Source: Streptomyces adelaidensis (GTDB taxonomy: Bacteria > Actinomycetota > Actinomycetes > Streptomycetales > Streptomycetaceae). From it: a stretch of 64,000 bases of DNA. Positions 25,025 to 33,345 of this stretch are shown here, piece after piece. The position numbers were made by a program, and so were the translations under genes. Location of the stretch: positions 17,985 to 81,984 of the forward strand of contig NZ_JAEMUX010000036.1 in NCBI RefSeq assembly GCF_016598475.1, read 5' to 3'. The notes beneath the pieces were generated by a model. The model had not been told where the DNA came from. It saw nothing but the letters and a program-made list of their open reading frames with translations, and did no database searches. Numbering within the stretch: position 1 is the first letter of the stretch; each line of letters begins with the position of its first letter.

Positions 25025-25040
25025 GTTCGTTCTGCGGGAT

Positions 25041-25814
25041 GTGAGCGAGAAGAACCGTGAGGGAAAGCGCACCGCCCGTGAACGGCTGGCGGAGGAGCGC
25101 GAGAAGCAGAAGACCGCCGAGAAGCGCCGTCGGGTGCTGATCGTGAGCGCCTCGGTGCTCGGCGTCCTGGGACTGGCCGCCGTGATCGGCGTCGTCGCGG
25201 CGAACGCGGGCAAGGACGACGCCGACACCGCGGGCCCCGTGGTGGCGCCCTCGGGGGCCAACGGCGAGGACAGCCTCGCGATCCCCGTCGGGGACACCGG
25301 CGCCAAGGCGACTCTCACGGTGTGGGAGGACTTCCGCTGCCCGGCCTGCAAGTCCTTCGAGGACGCGTACCGCTCGACGATCCACGAGCTGACCGAGGCC
25401 GGAAAGCTGAAGGTCGAGTACCACCTGGCGACCCTGATCGACGCGAACATGGGCGGCAGCGGCTCGCGGAAGGCCGCCAACGCTGCCGCCTGCGCACAGA
25501 ACGCGGGCAAGTTCCCCGCCTACCACGACGTGCTGTACGAGAACCAGCCCGCAGAGACGAGTGACGACTTCGCCCAGGAGGCCAAGCTGTTCGACCTCGC
25601 GAAGAAGGTGGACGGGCTGGACACCTCCGCCTTCCGCGGCTGCGTCGAGGACGGCACGCACAACAGCTGGGTGGTGAAGTCGAACGAGGCCTTCCAGAAG
25701 GGCGGCTTCGGGGGCACCCCGAGTGTCTTCCTCAACGGCACCAACATCTACGCGGACCAGTCCATGACCCCCGCCAAGCTGAAGGAGATGGTGGAGGCGA
25801 AGGCCAAGGGGTGA
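25041..25814 (+). CDS. Membrane-anchored DsbA-like thioredoxin-fold protein
   Basis: 257 residues: a strongly charged cytoplasmic N-terminus (EKNREGKRTARERLAEERE), one membrane anchor (VLIVSASVLGVLGLAAVIGV, residues 33-52), then an exported DSBA-type domain with the redox motif DFRCPACKSFED near 97 and the cis-Pro loop GGFGGTPSVFLNG near 220. It is likely to form or isomerise disulfides outside the cell membrane. GTG 25041 gives the usual VSEKNREGKRTA start. It lies between the trp terminator and lgt, another envelope-maturation gene. Confidence 0.9.
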   Translation: MSEKNREGKRTARERLAEEREKQKTAEKRRRVLIVSASVLGVLGLAAVIGVVAANAGKDDADTAGPVVAPSGANGEDSLAIPVGDTGAKATLTVWEDFRCPACKSFEDAYRSTIHELTEAGKLKVEYHLATLIDANMGGSGSRKAANAAACAQNAGKFPAYHDVLYENQPAETSDDFAQEAKLFDLAKKVDGLDTSAFRGCVEDGTHNSWVVKSNEAFQKGGFGGTPSVFLNGTNIYADQSMTPAKLKEMVEAKAKG

Positions 25815-25940
25815 GCCCTGTGGCGCTGTGAGACCCGCGGGGTCCGTGAGGCGTCAAGGGAGTCGTGGTGCGGCGTTATGGACCCGTTGCCGGGGCTGCC
25901 CACCGTCGGCCGGGCCCGGCAGGGTAGCGTCGACCCTGCC

Positions 25941-26966
25941 ATGGAACTTGCCTACATTCCCAGCCCGTCGCGCGGGGTGCTGTACCTCGGTCCCGTCCCG
26001 CTGCGCGGCTACGCCTTCTGCATCATCATCGGTGTCTTCGTAGCCGTCTGGCTCGGCAACAAACGCTGGCTCGCCCGGGGCGGGCGGGCCGGCACGATCG
26101 CCGACATCGCGGTCTGGGCCGTGCCCTTCGGCCTCGTCGGCGGACGGCTCTACCACGTGATCACGGACTACGAGCTGTACTTCAGCGAGGGCCGTGACTG
26201 GGTGGACGCCTTCAAGATCTGGGAGGGCGGGCTCGGCATCTGGGGCGCGATCGCCCTCGGCGCGGTGGGCGCGTGGATCGGATGCCGCAGGCGCGGCATC
26301 CCCCTCCCCGCCTACGCCGACGCCGTCGCGCCCGGCATCGCCCTCGCCCAGGCGATCGGGCGATGGGGCAACTGGTTCAACCAGGAGCTGTACGGCAAGC
26401 CGACCGATCTGCCGTGGGCCCTGGAGATCACGTCCTCCACGGACGGGCGGGTGCCCGGCACCTACCACCCGACCTTCCTCTACGAGTCGCTGTGGTGCAT
26501 CGGCGTCGCGCTCCTCGTCATCTGGGCCGACCGCCGCTTCAAGCTCGGGCACGGGCGGGCGTTCGCGCTGTACGTCGCCGCGTACTGCGCGGGGCGGTTC
26601 TGGATCGAGTACATGCGCGTCGACGACGCCCACCACATCTTCGGGCTGCGGCTCAACAACTGGACCGCGCTGTTCGTCTTCCTGCTCGCCGTGATCTACC
26701 TCGTGCTGTCGGCGCGGAAGCGGCCGGGGCGTGAGGAAGTGGTCGAGCCGGGTGTCTCCGACGGTGAGGGGGACGGCCAGGGCGACGCCGACGAGGCCTC
26801 GGCTTCGGCGGACCTTGAGAAGGGCGCCGAGAAGGACGTCGAGAAGAAGGACGAGAAGGACGGGGACTCGGAGTCGACGAAGTCCTCGGCGAAGTCCGAC
26901 ACGAAGGACGACGAGACCTCCGACTCCGCTGTCGGGAAGAAGACCGAGTCCGCCGAGAAGAGCTGA
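25941..26966 (+). CDS. lgt: Prolipoprotein diacylglyceryl transferase
   Basis: Transfers diacylglycerol to the lipobox cysteine of prolipoproteins; an integral membrane enzyme. 341 residues. Seven hydrophobic segments fill residues 15-260; key motifs are GLVGGRLYHV near 66, GGLGIWGAI near 96, and the Lgt signature AIGRWGNWFNQELYG near 140. The last 85 residues form a long, highly charged Lys/Glu/Asp/Ser tail that is cytoplasmic and poorly conserved. ATG 25941 lies 10 nt after a TAGCGT box (25925-25930), which may be its promoter. Confidence 0.96.
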   Translation: MELAYIPSPSRGVLYLGPVPLRGYAFCIIIGVFVAVWLGNKRWLARGGRAGTIADIAVWAVPFGLVGGRLYHVITDYELYFSEGRDWVDAFKIWEGGLGIWGAIALGAVGAWIGCRRRGIPLPAYADAVAPGIALAQAIGRWGNWFNQELYGKPTDLPWALEITSSTDGRVPGTYHPTFLYESLWCIGVALLVIWADRRFKLGHGRAFALYVAAYCAGRFWIEYMRVDDAHHIFGLRLNNWTALFVFLLAVIYLVLSARKRPGREEVVEPGVSDGEGDGQGDADEASASADLEKGAEKDVEKKDEKDGDSESTKSSAKSDTKDDETSDSAVGKKTESAEKS

Positions 26967-26992
26967 CGCGTCGCTCCGTGACGGATGCTTCA

Positions 26993-27028
26993 AAAAACCC
27001 ACCCGCCCTGACAGGCGGGTGGGTTTTT
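26993..27028. terminator. Bidirectional terminator between lgt and the citE-like gene
   Basis: A perfect 15-bp stem (26993-27007 with 27014-27028) with A-run and U-run on its two flanks and a 6-nt loop. It is a textbook intrinsic terminator in both directions. Confidence 0.95.
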
Positions 27029-27044
27029 CGTGTCGGCAGGGCGG

Positions 27045-27884
27045 TCAGTGTCGGGCGGAGCGGTCGGCCAGGGACAGGGTCCGGTGGGCGCCCGCCACCA
27101 CGGCCGGGTCGATGAAGCGGCCGTCGGGGAGTGCTTGGGCGCCGGGGTCGGTTGCCGCGGCTACGAGGATCTCCTCGGCCGACTCGATCTCCGCCGGGGT
27201 GGGGGCGTAGGCGCGTTCGATCACCGGGAGTTGGCGGGGGTGGATGGCGGCGCGGCCCAGGAAGCCGAGAGCGCGGCCGCGGGCGGAGGTGACCGCCAGG
27301 CCTTCGAGGTCTCTCGTGTCCGGGTGGATGGACTGGGCGGGGGCGGGCAGGCCGGCGGCGCGGGCGGCGACGATCACTCGGGAGCGGGGCCAGTCCAGCG
27401 CCCTGTCGTCCTGGACGCCCAGGTCGGCGCGGAGGTCCGCCTCGCCGAGCGCGATGCCGTGGAGCGCGGGATGGGAAGAGGCGATCTCATAGGACCGCTC
27501 CACGCCCAGAGCCGATTCCAGCAGGGCGTACAGGGGGATCGCGCCTCCTTCCGCGGGGGCGGTCCGTTCCGCCACGCGCACCACCTCGGCGGGCGACGTG
27601 ACCTTGGGCAGGCGGAGCGCCGCGAGGCCGGGGAGGGAGGAGAGGGCTTTCAGGTCCTCTCCGCAGAGCGGGGTGTCCAGGGCGTTCACGCGTACGTGGA
27701 CCGGGGCGGGCGGGGGCTCGGAGAGGAGTTCGGCGGTGGCCGATCGGGCGTACTCCTTGCGGTCGGGGGCGACCGCGTCCTCCAGGTCCACGATCACCAC
27801 ATCCGCGCCGGCGGTGAGGGCCTTGGCCACCACCTCCGGGCGGTCGCCGGGGACGTACAACCAGGTCAGGGGGAAGGACGTCAC
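27045..27884 (-). CDS. CitE/HpcH-family CoA-ester lyase
   Basis: 279-residue TIM-barrel lyase of the citrate-lyase-beta type, acting on malyl-, citramalyl- or related CoA esters. Motifs: WLYVPGDRPE near 8, VIVDLEDAVAPDRK near 30, VRVNALDT (substrate Arg) near 63, LLESALGVE near 122, GEADLRADLG (metal Asp) near 148 and AAIHPRQL near 226. GTG 27884 overlaps the stop of the CaiB-like gene. It is the last gene of a six-gene operon led by four ADP-ribosylglycohydrolase-family genes. Substrate unknown. Confidence 0.88.
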   Translation of the reverse strand: MTSFPLTWLYVPGDRPEVVAKALTAGADVVIVDLEDAVAPDRKEYARSATAELLSEPPPAPVHVRVNALDTPLCGEDLKALSSLPGLAALRLPKVTSPAEVVRVAERTAPAEGGAIPLYALLESALGVERSYEIASSHPALHGIALGEADLRADLGVQDDRALDWPRSRVIVAARAAGLPAPAQSIHPDTRDLEGLAVTSARGRALGFLGRAAIHPRQLPVIERAYAPTPAEIESAEEILVAAATDPGAQALPDGRFIDPAVVAGAHRTLSLADRSARH

Positions 27885-29080
27885 AGGGCGCCCTCCTGGC
27901 GGAGGGTCGCGATGTCCGTCTCGGACAGGCCCAGCTCGGTCAGGACCGCATCCGTGTCGGCGCCGTGCGGGCGGCCCGCCCAGCGGATGGCGCCCGGGGT
28001 GGCGGAGAGGCGGAAGAGGACGTTCTGCATGCGCAGCGGGCCGAGGTCGGGGTCGTCGACGGTCGTGATGGTGTCCAGCGCCCGGTACTGCGGGTCCGTC
28101 ATCACCTCCCGCACGTCCTGGATGGGGGCGACCGCCGCCTCCGCCTTCTCGAACACCTCGATGACCTCCTCGCGGGTGTGGCGGGCGATCCACGCGCCGA
28201 CCGCCTCGTCCAGGACGTCCGCGTGGCGGGCCCGCTCGGCGCCCGAGCCGAACCAGGGCTCGTCGATCAGCTCGGGGCGGCCGACCAGGCGCATCACCCG
28301 TTCCGCGATGGACTGGGCGGAGGTGGAGACGGCCACCCAGGAGCCGTCCGCGGTGCGGTAGGTGTTGCGGGGCGCGTTGTTGGCGGAGCGGTTGCCGGTG
28401 CGCGGCTGGACGTGGCCGAGCTGGTCGTACCAGAGGGGCTGGGGGCCGAGGACGGTCAGGATCGGCTCGATGATCGCCATGTCGACGACCTGGCCCTCGC
28501 CGGTGTGGTCGCGGGAGGCCAGGGCCGTCATCACCGCGTACGCCGTCGCCAGGCCCGCGATCGAGTCGGCGAGGCCGAAGGGCGGGAGGACCGGTGGGGC
28601 GTCCGGTTCGCCGGTGATCGCGGCGAAGCCGCTCATCGCCTCGGCGAGCGTGCCGAAGCCGGGGCGGTTGGCGTACGGGCCGAACTGGCCGAAGCCGGTG
28701 ACGCGGGCGAGGACCAGGCGCGGGTTCGCGGCGGACAGCTCCTTCCAGCCCAGGCCCCACTTCTCCAGGGTGCCGGGGCGGAAGTTCTCGATGATCACGT
28801 CGGCGGTGGCGGCGAGGCGGAGGAGGGTGTCCCGGCCGCCGGGCCGCGACAGGTTCAGCGTCAGGGTGCGCTTGTTGCGGCCCAGGAGTTTCCACCACAG
28901 GCCCACGCCGTCCTTCGAAGGGCCGTGGCCGCGGGACGGGTCCGGTTTCGTCGGGTGCTCGACCTTGATGACCTCCGCGCCGAAGTCGCCGAGCATGGTG
29001 GCGGCGAGGGGGCCGGCGAACAGGGTGGCGAGGTCGAGGACGCGGAGGTGCGTGAGCGGGGGGTCGTACGCCTGGGTCAT
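27881..29080 (-). CDS. CaiB/BaiF-family (class III) CoA-transferase
   Basis: 399 residues. Type III CoA-transferase fold: LRVLDLATLFAGPLAATMLG near 12, GADVIKVEHP-type segment (GAEVIKVEHPTKPDPSRG) near 35, NKRTLTLNLSRPGG near 70, and the catalytic Asp in GQVVDMAIIEP near 177. The C-terminal domain (APIQDVREVMTDPQY near 300) is complete. ATG 29080 overlaps the preceding stop by 4 bp. Together with the CitE-like lyase it may activate and cleave a dicarboxylic acid, but the acid is not identifiable from the sequence. Confidence 0.9.
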   Translation of the reverse strand: MTQAYDPPLTHLRVLDLATLFAGPLAATMLGDFGAEVIKVEHPTKPDPSRGHGPSKDGVGLWWKLLGRNKRTLTLNLSRPGGRDTLLRLAATADVIIENFRPGTLEKWGLGWKELSAANPRLVLARVTGFGQFGPYANRPGFGTLAEAMSGFAAITGEPDAPPVLPPFGLADSIAGLATAYAVMTALASRDHTGEGQVVDMAIIEPILTVLGPQPLWYDQLGHVQPRTGNRSANNAPRNTYRTADGSWVAVSTSAQSIAERVMRLVGRPELIDEPWFGSGAERARHADVLDEAVGAWIARHTREEVIEVFEKAEAAVAPIQDVREVMTDPQYRALDTITTVDDPDLGPLRMQNVLFRLSATPGAIRWAGRPHGADTDAVLTELGLSETDIATLRQEGAL

Positions 29081-30486
29081 GGGTGGGGGGTCTCCCGGAG
29101 GGTGAGGTGGGCCAGGGTGTCGAAGCCGATGCCGTCGAAGTCCGCGATCGAGGTGGCCAGGCGGTTCTTGAGGGGGGCCGTCCAGCGGTCGGGGAGCGCC
29201 GCCGGGGAACCGGCCAGCAGACCGGCGATGCTGCCGGCCGTCGCGCCGTTGGAGTCGGTGTCCCAACCGCCCGACACCGCGCGGCAGACGGAGGCCGTGA
29301 AGTCGCCGTCCGCGTGGGTGAGGGCGGCGGTGAGCAGGGCCGTGTTGGGGATGGCGTGCACCCAGTGGTGGTCGGCGTAGGCGGTGTGGAGCGCGTCGAC
29401 GATCGTGTCGAAGTCGCGGGCCTCGGTGGCGAGTTGGAGGGCGTGGTTGATCGCCCGCGCCAGGCGGGAGGCCGGGGGGACGACGGTCAGGCCGGTGCGC
29501 AGACAGTGGTGGATGTCGTGGGTGCCGGTGGCTGCCTCGGCGATGGCGGCCGCGATGTACATCGCCGCGTAGACGCCGTTCGCGGTGTGGGTGAGGGTGG
29601 CGTCGCGGTGGGCCTGTCCGGCCGCCGCGGCCGGGTCGCCGGGGTGGGTCCAGCCGTGGACGTCCGCGCGGATCAGGGCGCCGATCCATTCGCGGAACGG
29701 GTTGCGGTGGCGGGCGGTGTGCGGGGGTTCGATGCCGGTGAGGAGGTTGCGGTAGGCGATGCGTTCGGCGGTGAACGTGCGGCCGGCGGGGAGCTCGTCC
29801 AGCCAGAGCCTCGCCACGTCGGCGGTGGTGAAGTGCGGGCCGTGGCGGTGGAGGAGGAGCAGGTTGAGGAGCGGGTAGTTGAGGTCGTCGTCCTCGGGCA
29901 TGCCGTCGATGTTCTCGGCCAGGGAGGTGGAGGCCGAGCGGCGGTTCCAGGGGTGGGCCGCCAGGAGGTCCGGAGGGACGCCCCGGGTGGTGAACCAGGT
30001 GGTGAGGGGCCAGTTGCCGGTGGCGCGGGCGAGTTGGCGGATGGCGGTGAGGGGGAGCTTCTCGACGGGTTTGCCGAGCAGGCAGCCGACGGCGCGGCCG
30101 AGCCAGGCGGCTTCCAGGCGGGGGGTGTACGTGGCGGGCTCGTACGTGGCTGACTCGTATGTGACTGACTCGTACGTGGCGGGCTGGGTGGGTCGGCCCG
30201 GCCAGTTCGGGCACAGGGCCTTGATACTGCTCAGGTCCGTCGGCTCGTCGTCCGTCAACGTGCTTGGCAGGTCGGCCAGTTCGTCGAGGAGGTCCTCGGC
30301 GAGTTGGCGGAGGTAGCGGGACGGGGGGGTGGGGGAGGAGCCGGCGCGGAGGGGGGCCGGGGGGCCGCCCGCCGTGTGCCAGCGGGTGGCGATGGCCGAG
30401 GGCTCGCGGCCGTCCTGGCGGGCCTGGTGCAGTTCGTGGCCGAGGAGGTCCTCCGGCTGGACCCAGGTGAGGCGGAGGGGGGTCAC
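29077..30486 (-). CDS. ADP-ribosylglycohydrolase-family protein 1
   Basis: 469 residues: about 120 variable N-terminal residues, then an ARH/DraG-type all-helical domain. The C-terminal metal motif GGWDTDSNGATAGSIAGLLAG is intact near 418. The acidic EDDDLNYPLL near 196 stands where other members have TDDT, and the usual GDALG is replaced by GRAVGCLLGKPVE, losing one expected Asp. Just before the domain are four 5-residue repeats (A/V)TYE(S/P). The GTG start overlaps the stop of the next upstream gene by 4 bp. Members of this family remove ADP-ribose from Arg or Ser or hydrolyse related glycosides; the substrate here is unknown. Confidence 0.88.
   Translation of the reverse strand: MTPLRLTWVQPEDLLGHELHQARQDGREPSAIATRWHTAGGPPAPLRAGSSPTPPSRYLRQLAEDLLDELADLPSTLTDDEPTDLSSIKALCPNWPGRPTQPATYESVTYESATYEPATYTPRLEAAWLGRAVGCLLGKPVEKLPLTAIRQLARATGNWPLTTWFTTRGVPPDLLAAHPWNRRSASTSLAENIDGMPEDDDLNYPLLNLLLLHRHGPHFTTADVARLWLDELPAGRTFTAERIAYRNLLTGIEPPHTARHRNPFREWIGALIRADVHGWTHPGDPAAAAGQAHRDATLTHTANGVYAAMYIAAAIAEAATGTHDIHHCLRTGLTVVPPASRLARAINHALQLATEARDFDTIVDALHTAYADHHWVHAIPNTALLTAALTHADGDFTASVCRAVSGGWDTDSNGATAGSIAGLLAGSPAALPDRWTAPLKNRLATSIADFDGIGFDTLAHLTLRETPHP
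30125..30184 (-). repeat. 4 x 15-bp in-frame tandem repeat
   Basis: Four 15-bp units (consensus TCGTACGTGGCTGAC on the plus strand) encoding TYE-containing pentapeptides ahead of the domain of ADP-ribosylglycohydrolase-family protein 1. Confidence 0.9.
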
Positions 30487-31667
30487 CGGAGGGACGCCAG
30501 GGTGGTGAAGGCGGCCTCGTGGGCGCGGCGGCGGCGGACGTCCCGCTCATGGATCTCGCGGGTGACCGCGGTGAGCGTCGTGGCGGGGGCGTGCAGGTCG
30601 AGGCGGCTGGCCTCGGCCACCGTCTTGGCCCAGTCGGACGGGATCTCGGAGCCGAGCGCGCCCGCGAGGGCGCCCGACATCGTCGCGATCGAGTCGCAGT
30701 CGCGGCCGTAGTTCACCGAGCCGAGGACCGCGTGGCGGTAGTCGCCACGGGCCACCAGCAACATGCCCAGGGCGATGGGGAGTTCCTCGATCGCGTGGAG
30801 GCGGGAGGGGCGGCGGGCGCCGAGGGAGGGGGCACGGTAGTCGGGGCCCACCGTGTCGAACGGGGTCACCGCCTCGCGGAGCGGTCGTAGCGCCGACTCG
30901 AAGTCCGTGTACCGGTGCGCCACCTCGCACACCGACTCGATCGCCGCGCGCGTGCCGTCCTTCGCCAGGGCGAGGCAGGTCTCGATCACCGACTCGGCGG
31001 TCGCGCCCGGCGTGCACGCCGCCGCGCACGCCGCCGCGAAGACGCCGGCCGCCTCCCTGCCGTACGAGGACTGGTGGGCGCCCGCGATGTCGAGTGCCTC
31101 GGCGTACGCGCCCGGCGGATCGGCCGCGTTGACCAGTCCGACGGGGGCCATGTACATCGCGGCGCCACAGTTGACGATGTTGCCGGTGCCGGCCTCACGG
31201 GGGTCGATGTGGCCGTAGTGGATACGGGCCACCAGCCACTTCTCGGCGAGGAAGACCCGCTGGAGGGGGAGGGCCTCCGCCTCCAGTTCGGGGATCCAGC
31301 GCGGGGTCGTCATCATGTCCGGCACCAGGTGCTCGGCGATGGCGTACGCGTCCAGGTGGTCGCGGACGTGGTCGTACACCCGTACCAGCGCGTGGGTCAT
31401 CAAGGTGTCGTCGGTGACGTGGCCGTCGCCCTTGTGGTACGGGGCGATGGGGCGGGCGGTGCGCCAGCCGTCGCCGTTCCAGGGGCCGACGATGCCGTGG
31501 ACGCGGCCGCCGTGGCGTTCGAGGATCTGTTCCGGGGTGTAGCCCTCGACCGGGCCGCCGAGGGCGTCGCCGACGGCGGCGCCGACCAGGGCGCCGGTGA
31601 TGCGCTCTTCGAGGGGCGCTCCGGTATCAGCCACTGTGTTGTATTTGGCTTCGTTTGGTGGTGTCAT
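30483..31667 (-). CDS. ADP-ribosylglycohydrolase-family protein 2
   Basis: 394 residues and the most canonical of the four: GALVGAAVGDALGGPVEGYT near 25, GDGHVTDDTLMTHALVRVY near 80, NCGAAMYMAPVG near 165, and the metal site NYGRDCDSIATMSGALAGALG near 330. All expected acidic ligands are present, so this protein is probably an active hydrolase. Start ATG 31667 has GGAGGA about 11 nt upstream. It follows gene 3 after 7 nt, and its TGA overlaps the start of gene 1 (GTGA). Confidence 0.92.
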   Translation of the reverse strand: MTPPNEAKYNTVADTGAPLEERITGALVGAAVGDALGGPVEGYTPEQILERHGGRVHGIVGPWNGDGWRTARPIAPYHKGDGHVTDDTLMTHALVRVYDHVRDHLDAYAIAEHLVPDMMTTPRWIPELEAEALPLQRVFLAEKWLVARIHYGHIDPREAGTGNIVNCGAAMYMAPVGLVNAADPPGAYAEALDIAGAHQSSYGREAAGVFAAACAAACTPGATAESVIETCLALAKDGTRAAIESVCEVAHRYTDFESALRPLREAVTPFDTVGPDYRAPSLGARRPSRLHAIEELPIALGMLLVARGDYRHAVLGSVNYGRDCDSIATMSGALAGALGSEIPSDWAKTVAEASRLDLHAPATTLTAVTREIHERDVRRRRAHEAAFTTLASLR

Positions 31668-31674
31668 GCCTGAA

Positions 31675-33345
31675 TCATCCTCCTGGGACGGCGAGTTCCG
31701 TGGCTGCGAGCAGTTCGGCGAGGTGTACGAGATCCGTGCCGGTGAGCCTGGGCAGGGCACAGCCGGAGAGGGTGCGGCAGGCGTTCCGCCAGGTGTCGGG
31801 GATGGCGATGCCGCCGCCGAGCGCGCCGGTCAGGGCGCCGGCGAGGGCGGGCGCGGAGTCGGCGACACGGGAGAGGCAGGCGGCGGCGGGGACGGCCTCG
31901 GCGATCCGGCCGTGGGCGGCGGTGGCGAGGGCGAGGGCCACGGGGACGGTCTCCGCGGCGGCGATGCCGTAGCTGTAGACGTGGTCGACGATCTGGTGCT
32001 CAAGGAGCGGGACGAGGGCGAATGTTCCTTCCTTTTTGTGGCGTTGGGCGAGATCCAGAGCGTGCCGGGCGTTGCGGCCGATCTCCGTCTCCTCGGGGAG
32101 TTCGGCGAGGGCGGCCGCCACGCAGTCGTCGACGTCCGCGCCGACGAGCGCGAGCGCGAGCGCGGCGGCCATCGCGCGGGCGCCGTGCACGCCGTCGCCG
32201 TCCTGGGTGTAGCGGGCGTCGAACTCGGCCAGTTCGGCGGCGAGTCGGGGGTCGCCCGGGTGCGCCACCGCCAGCACGCAGGCGCGTACGCAGGCCGCGT
32301 CGTCGAAGTAGTGCGGGTTGTCGTGGCCGGTGGCGGGCGGGCGCAGACCGGTGGCGAGGTTGCCGAGTCCGGCGCGTACGGAGATCCGGGCGCGCAGGGG
32401 GAGTACGGCGGACTCGACCTCGGGGGCGCGTTCGGCGGCGGCCGCGATCTCGCTGGCCACGGCGTTCCAGGACAGGTCGATCGAGGCCCGGGTGCGCCGC
32501 TCCAGGCTCAGGTCGCCGAGCGCGCCCGCGTCCCCGGCCCGCAGCACCGCCTCCGCGGCGAACGCCGCCCACTCCGCGTCGTCGGAGGGGCCGAGGCGTA
32601 GGGGCTCGGGGGGTTGGTTCAGGGCGATCGGCACCGGCAGCGTGGTCGTCGCGTTCTGCTCGGCGAACGTGTCCAGCTCACGGGTGAGGCGACGTGTCCA
32701 CTCCGGCATCCGCGCGGCCCGATGCCGCGCGGCGGGCCACCCCGCGGCGTCGCCCGCGGCGAGGCCTAGGAGGAGGCCTTCGATGCGGCGGGGGTGGGGG
32801 GCGGCGGGTTTGGGCGGCGTGGGTGGCGTGGGGGTGGGGGGGTGGTGGAGCCGGGGAGTTGGGGAGTCGGGAGCGGCGAGGGCGGCGGGGGTGGCGGGGT
32901 GGCGGAGCTGCGAGGGGCTGCCGACCGGCGATGGGGTCGGGGTGGGGTGGGGGTCGGTGTCGGTCGACCCGGCGGGGTGCGACTCGGCGTTGGTCGACCC
33001 GGCGGGGTGCGACTCGGCGTTGGTCGGTCGGGCGGCGTGCGGCTCGGTGTCAGTCGGTCGGGTGGGGCCCGGCTCGGCGTCGGCCGACCAGCCGGGAGGC
33101 GGCTCGGCGTCGGTCGGCAGGGTGGGGTGCGGCTCACTGTCGGCCGGTCGGCCGAGGTGCGGTCGCCCATGGTCCAGTTCGCCGCCGGACCCGCCGGACC
33201 CGCCGGACCCGCCGGACCCGCCGGACCCGCCGGACCCGCCGGACCCGCCGGACCCGCCGGGGCCGTCCGCCCCGTCCGGCGGCGGTTCATACGATCCCGG
33301 CTCCACCTTGTGGTCGGGCGCCTCGTCCGTCGATGTCAGGGTCAT
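31675..33345 (-). CDS. ADP-ribosylglycohydrolase-family protein 3 with repetitive N-terminus
   Basis: 556 residues. The first ~190 are low complexity: a (Gly-Gly-Ser)8 tract followed by degenerate 10-residue repeats of the form PTDxEPHPxx and a Pro/Thr-rich linker. The ARH-type domain starts near 195 with GLLLGLAAGDAAGWP, has SDDAEWAAFAAE near 260, and ends with LSRVADSAPALAGALTGALGGG, where one Asp of the usual GxDxDS metal motif is replaced by Val. Activity may therefore be altered or lost. ATG 33345 has GGAGG at 7-nt spacing and overlaps the upstream stop. Confidence 0.87.
   Translation of the reverse strand: MTLTSTDEAPDHKVEPGSYEPPPDGADGPGGSGGSGGSGGSGGSGGSGGSGGSGGELDHGRPHLGRPADSEPHPTLPTDAEPPPGWSADAEPGPTRPTDTEPHAARPTNAESHPAGSTNAESHPAGSTDTDPHPTPTPSPVGSPSQLRHPATPAALAAPDSPTPRLHHPPTPTPPTPPKPAAPHPRRIEGLLLGLAAGDAAGWPAARHRAARMPEWTRRLTRELDTFAEQNATTTLPVPIALNQPPEPLRLGPSDDAEWAAFAAEAVLRAGDAGALGDLSLERRTRASIDLSWNAVASEIAAAAERAPEVESAVLPLRARISVRAGLGNLATGLRPPATGHDNPHYFDDAACVRACVLAVAHPGDPRLAAELAEFDARYTQDGDGVHGARAMAAALALALVGADVDDCVAAALAELPEETEIGRNARHALDLAQRHKKEGTFALVPLLEHQIVDHVYSYGIAAAETVPVALALATAAHGRIAEAVPAAACLSRVADSAPALAGALTGALGGGIAIPDTWRNACRTLSGCALPRLTGTDLVHLAELLAATELAVPGG
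32963..33172 (-). repeat. 7 x 30-bp degenerate in-frame tandem repeat
   Basis: Seven 30-bp units; the first two (32963-32992 and 32993-33022) are identical and the others diverge. They encode the decapeptide repeats of the N-terminal region of protein 3. Confidence 0.85.
33184..33261 (-). repeat. 8 x 9-bp tandem repeat encoding Gly-Gly-Ser
   Basis: GGACCC recurs every 9 bp at 33187, 33196 and so on to 33250; the unit is GCCGGACCC on the plus strand. It encodes a flexible (GGS)8 linker. Confidence 0.95.

Noticed and set aside
27881..30550. An 889-codon frame apparently fusing an N-terminal Pro/Arg-rich region to the CaiB-like protein
   Set aside because: The upstream part is a shadow of ADP-ribosylglycohydrolase 1 in another frame. 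The real CaiB start is ATG 29080, coupled to the upstream stop.
33184..33261. Regular short repeats considered as a CRISPR-like array
   Set aside because: The unit is only 9 bp, contiguous, without spacers, and encodes Gly-Gly-Ser in frame inside a gene.
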